From positions 1 through 14,304 of the forward strand of contig JAHHRQ010000047.1 in NCBI GenBank assembly GCA_020025715.1: a stretch of DNA of 14,304 bases. Reading direction: 5' to 3'. Shown here piece by piece: positions 1 to 6,360 of the stretch (positions within the stretch are counted from its first letter, which is position 1; each line of letters begins with the position of its first letter). The stretch comes from Oscillospiraceae bacterium. Its GTDB lineage: Bacteria > Bacillota > Clostridia > Oscillospirales > Oscillospiraceae. The notes beneath the pieces were generated by a model, which worked only from the letters and a program-made list of their open reading frames with translations, had not been told where the DNA came from and did no database searches. A program made the position numbers and the translations under genes.

Positions 1-527
1 ACTTCACATTCATCAGTAACCCGATTACATTCCTGAAATCCCAGTTTTTCCGCAACATGAATCATGCGAACATTTCCTGACCATGTCTCTGTACATATTT
101 CTTCACACCCATGGTCTGCATAATACCGGATAAACCCACGAAGGGCATTGGTGCCGATGTGTTTTCCCCGGTCCTCAGCTTCACATATATCAATTCCGAC
201 TGTCCAATACGTCTTTTGCCCTTCTTTGATATTTTTCGTACTGATCCAATTATAATCCTCATCAATTTTATAGGAACTGACCCAGCCGATATGTTTTCCT
301 TTATGCTCAATTTCAAATTTCCAGCGAGTCACATCGTCGGGCATTTCCTGCATGGATTGATAATACTCCGTCCAGCTTTGCCGTTCGGTATCGGCATCCG
401 ATTCGTGGGATTCCCACGGAGCATCCCAATCCATCCACTCCGTTTCCGTTGTGAACCAGCGTACATAATCTTCAATATCAGACTCTTTCATGTCCCGGAG
501 CACAATGTTTTCAAATTGAATTTCCAT
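1..527 (-). CDS. GNAT-family N-acetyltransferase, C-terminus cut by window edge
   Basis: The frame is open from an ATG at 525-527 to the window edge (175 codons seen), so the 3' end is missing. A good Shine-Dalgarno (GAGGAGGAAA) precedes the ATG. The protein starts MEIQFENIVLRDMKESDIED, the usual opening of GNAT enzymes of the ribosomal-protein/small-molecule acetyltransferase type. The acetyl-CoA pyrophosphate-binding loop is seen as DRGKHIGTNAL (about residues 119-129). The closing motif GNVRMIHVAEKLGF (151-164) fits the conserved N...AEKLGF element of the RimJ/RimL-like branch. It should transfer an acetyl group from acetyl-CoA to an amine; the substrate cannot be told from sequence. It lies 59 bp downstream of the TcdA-like gene on the same strand, with no clear promoter in the gap, so co-transcription is possible. 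Only the family assignment is firm. Confidence 0.85.
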   Translation of the reverse strand, partial: MEIQFENIVLRDMKESDIEDYVRWFTTETEWMDWDAPWESHESDADTERQSWTEYYQSMQEMPDDVTRWKFEIEHKGKHIGWVSSYKIDEDYNWISTKNIKEGQKTYWTVGIDICEAEDRGKHIGTNALRGFIRYYADHGCEEICTETWSGNVRMIHVAEKLGFQECNRVTDECE

Positions 528-586
528 GTTGTTTTCCTCCTCACATCAGTGCAGACGCCAAAGAGCTTTTCGGAAGGCGTTTTTAA

Positions 587-1291
587 TTATTTGGTTAATT
601 CCGTGACTACATGCTGGCACAAAAGAAGTCCTGCCGCTGCGGGAACCCAGCACAGAGAACCGGGGATGCTCCGTCTGCCGGGAGGGGGAGCTTCAAACTG
701 CTCCGGGGTCATAGGCTCTTCGGGGCTGAATACAACCGGGTGATGATTTACACCTAAGTTTCTAAGCTCTTTTCTTACTACTCTTGCAAGAGCACAGCCG
801 GTAGTTTTTGATATATCGCTGATTCTCATTAGAGAGGCGTCTTTCTTATTGCCCGTTCCGAGGGCGGAGATAACGGGAATGTTCCGCTCACGACAGCTCA
901 TAATCAGGTCGATTTTGCATGATACAAGGTCGATAGCGTCTACAAGATAGTCGTAATCGGAGAAAAACTCTTCTCTGTGTTCGGCGTCATAGAGTCCTAC
1001 TATGGGTTTAACCTGAATATTTGGATTTATATCCTTTATTCTCTCTGCCAGCACTTCCGCTTTAGGCCTGCCTATGGTTGAACTCAGGGCTATTATTTGC
1101 CGGTTTATATTGCTCTCGCTGACCTCATCGCTGTCAACCAATGTGAGTCTGCCCACACCTGAGCGGGCCAGAGCCTCAGCGCACCATGAGCCTACGCCGC
1201 CTAAACCGAAAACCGCCACATGGCTGTGCCACAGCTTATCCATAGCGTCCCCGCCTAAAAGCATACGGGCGCGAAGTGTCCTCTCGTCCAT
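587..1291 (-). CDS. tcdA: tRNA threonylcarbamoyladenosine dehydratase (TcdA/CsdL-like, ThiF/E1 superfamily)
   Basis: The 234-aa product is an E1-like adenylating enzyme. TcdA uses ATP to cyclise the N6-threonylcarbamoyl group on A37 of ANN-decoding tRNAs (ct6A) in the cytoplasm. Seen here: the nucleotide-binding GLGGVGSW at 29-36, the acidic residue ending beta-2 in LVDSD (51-55), NINRQ at 61-65, DAIDLVSCK at 118-126, and the TcdA-type segment CALARVVRKELRNLGV (166-181). The C-terminal PGSLCWVPAAAGLLL is also typical. There are no paired CxxC zinc motifs, which argues for TcdA over MoeB/ThiF. Length is near the family's usual 240-270 aa. The ATG at 1289-1291 has CGGAGG nine bases upstream. 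Oddly, the terminator hairpin of the preceding foldase gene ends just before this ribosome binding site and no promoter is visible between them, so expression may depend on read-through. Confidence 0.88.
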   Translation of the reverse strand: MDERTLRARMLLGGDAMDKLWHSHVAVFGLGGVGSWCAEALARSGVGRLTLVDSDEVSESNINRQIIALSSTIGRPKAEVLAERIKDINPNIQVKPIVGLYDAEHREEFFSDYDYLVDAIDLVSCKIDLIMSCRERNIPVISALGTGNKKDASLMRISDISKTTGCALARVVRKELRNLGVNHHPVVFSPEEPMTPEQFEAPPPGRRSIPGSLCWVPAAAGLLLCQHVVTELTK

Positions 1292-1310
1292 AATAATGTT
1301 CCTCCGTAAG

Positions 1311-1340
1311 AAAAAACCCGCAGAGTTTTCTGCGGGTTTT
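1311..1340 (-). terminator. Rho-independent terminator after the foldase gene
   Basis: A perfect 12-bp stem (1313-1324 with 1329-1340, core CCCGCAGA/TCTGCGGG) has a 4-nt loop. Read on the minus strand it is followed by six T residues (complement of 1311-1316). It starts 10 bases after the foldase stop codon and ends just before the tcdA Shine-Dalgarno (1301-1306). Confidence 0.88.
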
Positions 1341-1349
1341 AAAGTTTTT

Positions 1350-2909
1350 TTATTTGCCTACCATGCGGAGACCGAAGCCGGTAACAGCCTCAGCACCCTC
1401 GGTAATTTCTCCCATCCACTTTTCCATGTCCTGAGAGACAAGAGCGTTTCTTGCGATTACATTGCTGTAAAGGTCGCCCTCACCAACGTAGTACATAACG
1501 TGGTATCCGGGAACACCGCCGCTCTCACCGTAGACGATGCCGGTGTCGCCGCTCTTGTGACCTTCGAAGCAGAAGCGGTCAAATTCTTCAACCATCTGAC
1601 CCTTTGCAACGGTGTCATAAAGACCGCCGCGGGTGTTGGAGCCGGGGTCCTCGGAGTACTTGTTTGCAAGCTCTGCAAAACTGTCCTCGGTCATATCACC
1701 GCTCTTCCACTCGTTTAAGATGTCCTCGGCCTTGGCCTTAGCTTCATTCTTTGCCTCGTCGGAGTAGGTACCGTCCTCACCGGCAACTGCTCTTACCAGA
1801 ATGTGGCGGACCTGAGCTACGGGGTAGTGGTTATCGCTGCGGTCAAGGTACATAACAACATACTGACCGTTACCGTCGGGATTTGCAACAATGCCGATGT
1901 CACCGGCCTTGTGGCTGTTCATGAGCCACTCCTTGTAAACGCCAAGGCTTGCGGCAGAACCGGTGCGGCGGGATGCTTCGGAACCTTCAACATTTTCAGC
2001 AACAGCTGCGTTGAATCTTTCCATGAAATCCTCGCCTTTTGCCTTGCTGTAAGAGGCAACAATGTCTTCTGCCTTCTTAACGGCCTCGGCTTTAGTCTCG
2101 TCGTTGGGCTCGTTTACGGTTTCGCCGTCCTCATTTACTGTCTCTGCGGTACCGGCGGGAATATAATAGTATGCGTAGTCAAAAACGTCGCTTTCGCCGT
2201 TGAGGCTTGCGTAATACTCTTCAAGCTGAGCGTCATCATACTCAAAGCTATCGGCAGTCTGCTGCATAACCTTTGCAGCAAGAGCAGCTTTCAGGCTTGC
2301 GTCGCGAACCAATTCCTTGTCAACGCCTGCGCCGTAGTTTGCAGCAAAGAACTTGTCAACGCTGCCGAAGCCCTGAAGCTTAACAATCTCGTCCATGCCT
2401 TCAAAACTGCTGTCAACCTCGGCAATCTCTTCCTCGGTGAGGGCGATGCCGTTGTCGTTTGCATACTTTTCAATGGCACGGATCTGGATAATCTCGCTCT
2501 GTGCCTGCTGGATGAAGTAATCTCTCCAGGTGCCGCCGTCAGGCAGCATGGGGCAGGTCTGGTGGGCAAGACCGGCGGTTCCGCCTCTTACATCAAGACC
2601 CAGCATGGGAGCATAGTCACCGTACTGGTTAGCAAGGCTGAAGAACTGACCTGAGAAGTAGTAGTTCATTTCAGCGGGGGTGATTTTCTCACCGTTTAAG
2701 GTGATGGCTGTGGTTTTGGTGTAGAGAATGGATGTGGCGCTGAGAACGATAACGAGAGCTATTACAAGAATAACTGCCAGGGTGCTCACAGTCCACTTGA
2801 TTTTGCTGTTTCTCTTCTGCTTGGCTTCCCTTTCGGCGGCCAGAGTTCTTTTGTCAGTGCCGGCCTCGCGGGCGGCAAGACGGTTTTTCTTTTCTGTTGA
2901 TGCGCTCAT
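1350..2909 (-). CDS. Membrane-anchored PpiC-type peptidyl-prolyl isomerase / PrsA-like foldase
   Basis: The 519-aa protein has a Lys/Arg-rich cytoplasmic N-terminus (1-38) and one hydrophobic segment (about 39-63, TLAVILVIALVIVLSATS). The rest is a large extracytoplasmic part beginning with a SurA-N-like helical region (about 70-235). The C-terminal parvulin domain runs from about 366 (QVRHILV) through FAELANKYSEDPGSNTRGGL (411-430) to GYHVMYYVGEG (468-478). There is no lipobox cysteine after the membrane segment, unlike lipoprotein PrsA, so it is probably held by an uncleaved anchor. Residues 243-360 resemble a second, degenerate parvulin repeat: HKAGDIGIV...QYVVMYL matches HKSGDTGIV...YHVMYYV of the C-terminal copy. 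The expected role is folding of secreted proteins outside the membrane. ATG at 2907-2909 follows AAAGGATG, and a strong promoter lies upstream. Family is sure; the exact subfamily and symbol are not. Confidence 0.9.
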   Translation of the reverse strand: MSASTEKKNRLAAREAGTDKRTLAAEREAKQKRNSKIKWTVSTLAVILVIALVIVLSATSILYTKTTAITLNGEKITPAEMNYYFSGQFFSLANQYGDYAPMLGLDVRGGTAGLAHQTCPMLPDGGTWRDYFIQQAQSEIIQIRAIEKYANDNGIALTEEEIAEVDSSFEGMDEIVKLQGFGSVDKFFAANYGAGVDKELVRDASLKAALAAKVMQQTADSFEYDDAQLEEYYASLNGESDVFDYAYYYIPAGTAETVNEDGETVNEPNDETKAEAVKKAEDIVASYSKAKGEDFMERFNAAVAENVEGSEASRRTGSAASLGVYKEWLMNSHKAGDIGIVANPDGNGQYVVMYLDRSDNHYPVAQVRHILVRAVAGEDGTYSDEAKNEAKAKAEDILNEWKSGDMTEDSFAELANKYSEDPGSNTRGGLYDTVAKGQMVEEFDRFCFEGHKSGDTGIVYGESGGVPGYHVMYYVGEGDLYSNVIARNALVSQDMEKWMGEITEGAEAVTGFGLRMVGK

Positions 2910-2962
2910 TTTATGTCATCCTTTATTTTGGTATACATTTCCGCAATATTGCAGACTAAAAG

Positions 2963-2991
2963 ATTATAACGCAAAAACCCTTTTTGTTCAA
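2963..2991 (-). promoter_or_regulatory. SigA-type promoter of the foldase gene
   Basis: On the minus strand a -35 box TTGAAC (2986-2991) and a perfect -10 box TATAAT (2963-2968) are separated by exactly 17 bp. The predicted start is near 2956, giving a leader of about 47 nt. A perfect 10-bp palindrome, GCAATATTGC (2943-2952), falls just downstream of the predicted start and could be an operator or chance. Confidence 0.8.
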
Positions 2992-3039
2992 GCTGAAAAA
3001 AGGATTTATCGGGTTTAGGTTAAATTCTTAAAAAATTAG

Positions 3040-3068
3040 TCATACTTTTTAATACCGCTGCATATATT
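3040..3068 (+). promoter_or_regulatory. Possible SigE-like (sporulation) promoter for the 20-codon ORF
   Basis: TCATACT (3040-3046) and CATATATT (3061-3068) are 14 bp apart. The known SigE consensus of Bacillus is approximately kmATATT, 14 bp, CATACAnT, so each element differs at one position. The predicted start (about 3075) would leave a short leader carrying AGGAGG and the ATG at 3100. I see no good SigA promoter on this strand here. The match is suggestive only. Confidence 0.35.
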
Positions 3069-3099
3069 GGTTGTATGCCGTTGAATTAGGAGGTAAAAA

Positions 3100-3162
3100 A
3101 TGGAAGTTGACATTGATGATTTAATATTCGGCGATGCAAACCCCGGCCCCAGCGCAAGATAA
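3100..3162 (+). CDS. Small ORF, 20-aa acidic peptide of unknown function
   Basis: ATG at 3100 is preceded by a textbook Shine-Dalgarno (TTAGGAGG at 3086-3093, seven bases from the ATG) and followed by 19 sense codons and TAA. The peptide reads MEVDIDDLIFGDANPGPSAR: an acidic, partly hydrophobic first half and a Gly/Pro-rich tail ending in Arg. It has no signal peptide or membrane segment. A bidirectional terminator lies 22 bases downstream (3185-3209). The ORF is divergent from the foldase gene and convergent with the YitT-like gene. A SigE-like promoter can be read upstream. I recognise no family. It could be a sporulation microprotein, a peptide signal, or a remnant of a longer gene. The strong ribosome binding site plus terminator favour a real transcription unit, but length alone gives no coding proof. 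Confidence 0.5.
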   Translation: MEVDIDDLIFGDANPGPSAR

Positions 3163-3182
3163 GCCATGTGCCGGATAATATG

Positions 3183-3215
3183 AAAAAGGGTGCGAAAACC
3201 GCACCCTTTGAATTA
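3183..3215 (-). terminator. Bidirectional terminator between the YitT-like gene and the 20-codon ORF
   Basis: A 10-bp perfect stem AAAGGGTGCG/CGCACCCTTT (3185-3194 with 3200-3209) has a 5-nt loop. On the minus strand the stem runs directly into TTTTTCA, right after the stop of the YitT-like gene (3213-3215). On the plus strand it is followed by AATTATTTTTCTTTT, so it can also end the small ORF transcript. Confidence 0.85.
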
Positions 3216-3845
3216 TTTTTCTTTTGTTTCTTCGTGAAATGTACCGTTGGCTATAAGCCCTATTATCTGTCCCGAAAGCAGAACGGTCAGCAGGGAATAG
3301 GCAATGCGGCGCAGGGGAATATAGCTCAGGGAGAGCAGGAGAACGATAAGGTCGCTCGTAAGGTAGATGCGCTGGAGATTGCAGTTGGTGATTTTTGCAA
3401 GGCCCATAGCCAGTGCGTCGTCGCCTCCCGGAGCACCTCCGGCTTTTACACTTATTCCCACACCGACACCTACAAAGATTGCTCCGAGAATGGAGGCAAG
3501 CAGGGGGTGGTTGGCAATTTCCGGCCATAGGGGCGGGAAAAGCTCACATATGCCGTAGAAAACGGAAAATCCTCCGCCGGCGATAGCTGAAAACAGAACA
3601 AATTTTTTGCCCAGCACAAACCAGCCGAATATGTAGCAGGCTGCATTCAAAATGAAGCCTGAAATTGCGGGGGAAATGTGAAGCCAGTGCTGCATTAAAA
3701 GGGTAAGGCCAAGGACTCCGCCCTCGGTAACACCGGAGAGGGAGTGAATGTTGTACAGGCCAAAGGACAGAATTGCACTGCCCAGAAGAAGGGCTCCAAC
3801 CTTCTTTGGCTTTAACTCGGAGAACAAAATAACAAATCCTTTCAT
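3213..3845 (-). CDS. YitT/DUF161-family integral membrane protein (short form)
   Basis: The 210-aa product is very hydrophobic, with about five or six membrane segments (roughly 15-33, 58-78, 82-100, 112-132, 160-176, 180-200). YitT-family features are the glycine-rich SGVTEGGVLGLTLL (37-50) and GGAPGGDDALAMGLAK (136-151), the second repeat of the DUF161 fold. Members are annotated as putative transporters; the substrate is unknown. Typical YitT proteins are about 280 aa with a C-terminal cytosolic DUF2179 domain. This one stops after the membrane part, so it is a short form. The ATG at 3843-3845 lacks a visible Shine-Dalgarno. A TTG at codon 7 (3825-3827), preceded by AAAGGA inside the ORF, is a possible alternative start. 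It follows prfB on the same strand after an 88-bp gap containing hairpins. Confidence 0.82.
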   Translation of the reverse strand: MKGFVILFSELKPKKVGALLLGSAILSFGLYNIHSLSGVTEGGVLGLTLLMQHWLHISPAISGFILNAACYIFGWFVLGKKFVLFSAIAGGGFSVFYGICELFPPLWPEIANHPLLASILGAIFVGVGVGISVKAGGAPGGDDALAMGLAKITNCNLQRIYLTSDLIVLLLSLSYIPLRRIAYSLLTVLLSGQIIGLIANGTFHEETKEK

Positions 3846-3861
3846 ATTAAAATTAAATAAA

Positions 3862-3884
3862 CGGCGCGGTTATAAGCCGTGCCG
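3862..3884 (-). terminator. Probable terminator between prfB and the YitT-like gene
   Basis: An imperfect 8-bp stem CGGCGCGG/CCGTGCCG (3862-3869 with 3877-3884) has a 7-nt loop and one A-C mismatch when read on the minus strand. The T-rich TTTATTTAATTTT follows in that direction. A second small hairpin, GCCGC-AGGA-GCGGC (3908-3921), lies closer to the prfB stop. Together they suggest that prfB transcription ends or is reduced here. Confidence 0.45.
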
Positions 3885-3933
3885 GTTATTTTATCGATTA
3901 AAGCTGTGCCGCAGGAGCGGCTGAAGGTCTGCC

Positions 3934-5040
3934 TCAGTCGGCGGCCTTCATGGAGAGGTAGGCATTTATAAAGCCGTCAATATCTCCGTCCATAACGTTC
4001 TGAATGTTGCCGTTTTCGTAATCAGTGCGGTGGTCTTTAACCAGCTGATAGGGCATGAAAACGTAGGAACGGATCTGGCTGCCCCACTCAATCTTCATCT
4101 GAACACCCTTGATGTCGCTGATCTTTTCCAGATGCTCACGCTCTTTGATTTCTGCAAGCTTTGCACGGAGCATGTTGCGGCAGTTTTCAAGGTTCTGGAA
4201 ATGGCTTCGCTCAACCTGAGAAGAAACCACGATGCCGGTGGGCAGGTGAGTAAGACGAACAGCGGAAGAGGTCTTGTTGACCTTCTGACCGCCTGCACCG
4301 GAGGAACGGTAAACATCCATTTTGATGTCCTCGTCACGGAGCTCAATCTCGTTGTTGTCGCTGATCTCGGGCATAACTTCGATAGCGGCAAAGGAGGTGT
4401 GGCGGCGTCCGGCGGAGTCAAAGGGAGAAACGCGGACAAGTCTGTGTATGCCGTGCTCGCTCTTTAAAAAGCCGTAGGCGTTTTCACCTTCAATCATTAT
4501 GGTGGCGCTCTTAAGGCCTGCTTCATCGCCGTCCAGATAATCCATAACCTTTACTTTATAGTTATGACGCTCGGCCCACATATTATACATACGGTAGAGC
4601 ATGGAAGCCCAGTCCTGAGCCTCGGTGCCGCCGGCACCGGCGTGGAAGGTGATAATGGCATTGTTTGCGTCGTACTCGCCGGTAAGGAGAGTACCAAGGC
4701 GCATGGCTTCAAAATCGGAGGTGTACTTTTCAAATTCACTCTGCAGCTCGGGAAGCATACTCTCGTCATCTTCCTCCAGAGCCATTTCGCACATAACGTA
4801 CATATCGTCCCATGCAGAGCAGAGCTTTTCAAATTTATCTCTCTTGTCCTTTAAGGTTTTCAGACGCTTCTGAACCTTCTGGGAATTTTCAACATCGTTC
4901 CAGAAACCGTCTCTCTCGCTGGCGGCCTCCAGTTCTTCTATTTCTTTATTTGCAGCCTCAAGCTTGAGTGCGTCCCGGAGGACATCCAGATCAGGCTTAA
5001 GGTTATTTAATTTGATTTTATACTCTTCAAATTCAAGCAT
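3934..5040 (-). CDS. prfB: Peptide chain release factor 2 (RF2), without programmed frameshift
   Basis: RF2 recognises UGA and UAA in the ribosomal A site and triggers peptide release in the peptidyl transferase centre. The 368-aa protein shows the N-terminal coiled region (1-115), the stop-codon reading tripeptide SPF at 205-207 (RF2-type; RF1 would have PxT), and the catalytic GGQ at 250-252 within YRSSGAGGQKVNKTSSAVRL. Length is as expected for RF2. Many bacterial prfB genes need a +1 frameshift at an internal UGA near codon 25. Here the equivalent region (LDVLRDALKLEAANKE, 18-33) is one continuous frame with no stop, so this autoregulation is absent. ATG at 5038-5040 follows GGGAGA. A near-consensus promoter lies 60 bp upstream, divergent from prs. 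Confidence 0.96.
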   Translation of the reverse strand: MLEFEEYKIKLNNLKPDLDVLRDALKLEAANKEIEELEAASERDGFWNDVENSQKVQKRLKTLKDKRDKFEKLCSAWDDMYVMCEMALEEDDESMLPELQSEFEKYTSDFEAMRLGTLLTGEYDANNAIITFHAGAGGTEAQDWASMLYRMYNMWAERHNYKVKVMDYLDGDEAGLKSATIMIEGENAYGFLKSEHGIHRLVRVSPFDSAGRRHTSFAAIEVMPEISDNNEIELRDEDIKMDVYRSSGAGGQKVNKTSSAVRLTHLPTGIVVSSQVERSHFQNLENCRNMLRAKLAEIKEREHLEKISDIKGVQMKIEWGSQIRSYVFMPYQLVKDHRTDYENGNIQNVMDGDIDGFINAYLSMKAAD

Positions 5041-5100
5041 TTTCAGTCTCCCGTGTTTCCATCTTGTTTTATATTTATAATATCATGCGTATATTAAGAT

Positions 5101-5129
5101 ATTATAAACAAAAACAGGCAATTTGTAAA
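5101..5129 (-). promoter_or_regulatory. SigA-type promoter of prfB
   Basis: On the minus strand a -35 box TTTACA (5124-5129; 5 of 6 matches) and a perfect -10 box TATAAT (5101-5106) are separated by exactly 17 bp. The prfB ATG is about 60 bp downstream. Confidence 0.82.
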
Positions 5130-5174
5130 TGTGTTTTTTATCGGCTATTTGCCTATGAAAAATCTGAATTACTA

Positions 5175-5203
5175 TTCCAATTTTAGCATATTAGTGATAT
5201 AAT
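5175..5203 (+). promoter_or_regulatory. Extended -10 promoter of prs
   Basis: TGATATAAT (5195-5203) is a TGn-extended perfect -10 box. A weak -35 (TTCCAA, 5175-5180) sits 17 bp upstream. Predicted transcription start is about 5210, giving a leader of about 83 nt before prs. It lies back to back with the prfB promoter, about 45 bp apart. Confidence 0.72.
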
Positions 5204-5239
5204 AACATAACCAGAGGTGTGGACAGAGTTCAGACCTTA

Positions 5240-5296
5240 ATGGAAGATGAAAATGAGATGTTTAAATCTTTAACGGAGGGTAAAAGAGAAATATGA
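5240..5296 (+). CDS. Possible 18-aa upstream ORF overlapping the prs start
   Basis: ATG at 5240 opens an 18-codon frame, MEDENEMFKSLTEGKREI, whose TGA (5294-5296) overlaps the prs ATG (5293-5295) as ATGA. The frame is open back to 5198, so a GTG at 5219 would give 25 codons. No Shine-Dalgarno is visible for either start. The prs Shine-Dalgarno (GGAGGG, 5275-5280) lies inside this ORF. It could couple prs translation to an upstream ribosome, or be chance in an untranslated leader. Low confidence. Confidence 0.22.
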   Translation: MEDENEMFKSLTEGKREI

Positions 5297-6255
5297 TTTC
5301 ACACGGCAAAGAAATTAAGGTTTTCGCCGGGAACTCAAATCCCGCACTGGCAGAGGACATCTGCTCTGAGCTCTACAAAGAGCTGGGCAATGCCACTGTT
5401 ACCCAGTTTGCTGACGGCGAGTGCTCAGTGTCCGTAGCTGAGCCTGTTCGCGGCAAGGACGTGTTTATTGTTCAGTCTACCTGCAATCATGTTAATGACA
5501 ACCTTATGGAGCTGCTCATCATGATTGACGCTATGCGCCGCGCATCCGCCGGTCGTATAACCGCTGTTATTCCTTACTTCGGTTATGCAAGACAGGACAG
5601 AAAGGCCAAGAGCCGCGATCCCATATCCGCAAAGCTGGTGGCAAACCTTATCACTGCCGCCGGTGCAGACAGAGTGCTTACCATGGACCTTCATGCAGCA
5701 CAGATTCAGGGCTTCTTTGATATTCCCGTGGATAACCTTATGGGTGCCCACCTCTTTGTAAAGCACTTTATAAAGAAGTTCGGCAAGGGCAACGAGGACG
5801 TTATGATTGTTTCTCCCGATGTCGGCAGCACTGCCCGCGTCAGAGCCTTCTCCATGAAGCTGGGTGTCAACATGGCTATTGTTGATAAGCGCCGTGAGCG
5901 TGCAAACCAGTCCGAGGTTATGAACATAATCGGTAATGTCGAGGGCAAGACCTGCATACTGCTGGACGATATTGTTGATACTGCCGGTTCCCTCTGCGGT
6001 GCCGCAAAGGCAATCAAGGAGATCGGCGGAGCAAAGGAAGTCTATGCCTGCGCTACCCACGGTGTCCTCTCCGGCCCCGCTATCGAGCGCATTGAGGAAA
6101 GCTGCATTCAGGAGCTGCTGCTTCTGGATACTATTCCTTACCCCAAGGATAAGCCCGCTTGCTCCAAGATTCGCTACATTTCCACTGCCTCTGTTTTTGC
6201 TGAGGCTATAAGACGTATTTACGAAGAAGTTTCTATTTCCAACCTCTTCGACTGA
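5293..6255 (+). CDS. prs: Ribose-phosphate pyrophosphokinase (PRPP synthase, class I)
   Basis: It transfers pyrophosphate from ATP to ribose-5-phosphate to make PRPP, the precursor of purines, pyrimidines, NAD, His and Trp. The 320-aa length is typical. Visible motifs: the YFGYARQDRK flexible-loop/ATP region (95-104), MDLHAAQIQGFFDIPVDNL (131-149) with the metal-binding His134, KRRER (199-203), and the PRPP-binding loop LLDDIVDTAGS (223-233). The usual Thr at the end of this loop is Ser here, a mild change. The start is ATG at 5293, with GGAGGG 12 bases upstream (a rather long spacing). The gene has its own extended -10 promoter and ends in a clear terminator (6268-6303). pth follows on the same strand, a pairing common in Clostridia. 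Confidence 0.96.
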   Translation: MISHGKEIKVFAGNSNPALAEDICSELYKELGNATVTQFADGECSVSVAEPVRGKDVFIVQSTCNHVNDNLMELLIMIDAMRRASAGRITAVIPYFGYARQDRKAKSRDPISAKLVANLITAAGADRVLTMDLHAAQIQGFFDIPVDNLMGAHLFVKHFIKKFGKGNEDVMIVSPDVGSTARVRAFSMKLGVNMAIVDKRRERANQSEVMNIIGNVEGKTCILLDDIVDTAGSLCGAAKAIKEIGGAKEVYACATHGVLSGPAIERIEESCIQELLLLDTIPYPKDKPACSKIRYISTASVFAEAIRRIYEEVSISNLFD

Positions 6256-6267
6256 TAGAGAGATAAA

Positions 6268-6303
6268 CCCGGCAGTGTGCCTTTGTTACCTGCCGGGATT
6301 TTT
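6268..6303 (+). terminator. Rho-independent terminator of prs
   Basis: An 8-bp perfect GC-rich stem CCCGGCAG/CTGCCGGG (6268-6275 with 6290-6297) has a 14-nt loop and is followed by ATTTTT. It begins 12 bases after the prs stop. Confidence 0.82.
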
Positions 6304-6360
6304 ACAACATTGCCGCCGTTTTCCATTTGATATTCAGGGACACGGAGGCGGAGGTGCAAG

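Noticed and set aside
550..585. Hairpin ACGCC...GGCGT followed by TTTTT on the plus strand
   Set aside because: Only a 5-bp stem with a loose 16-nt interior, and no plus-strand gene upstream. On the minus strand (after tcdA) the T-tract is on the wrong side.
111..743. Open frame of 210 codons on the plus strand
   Set aside because: It spans the GNAT and tcdA genes antisense; both real genes have ribosome binding sites and conserved motifs.
1803..2654. Open frame of 283 codons on the plus strand opposite the foldase
   Set aside because: Antisense shadow of a clear PpiC-family gene; Val/Cys/Ala-rich product without motifs.
5041..5292. Strand-polarity switch as a replication origin or terminus
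   Set aside because: No DnaA-box cluster, dif-like site or origin genes were seen; it is adequately explained as a divergent prfB/prs promoter region.
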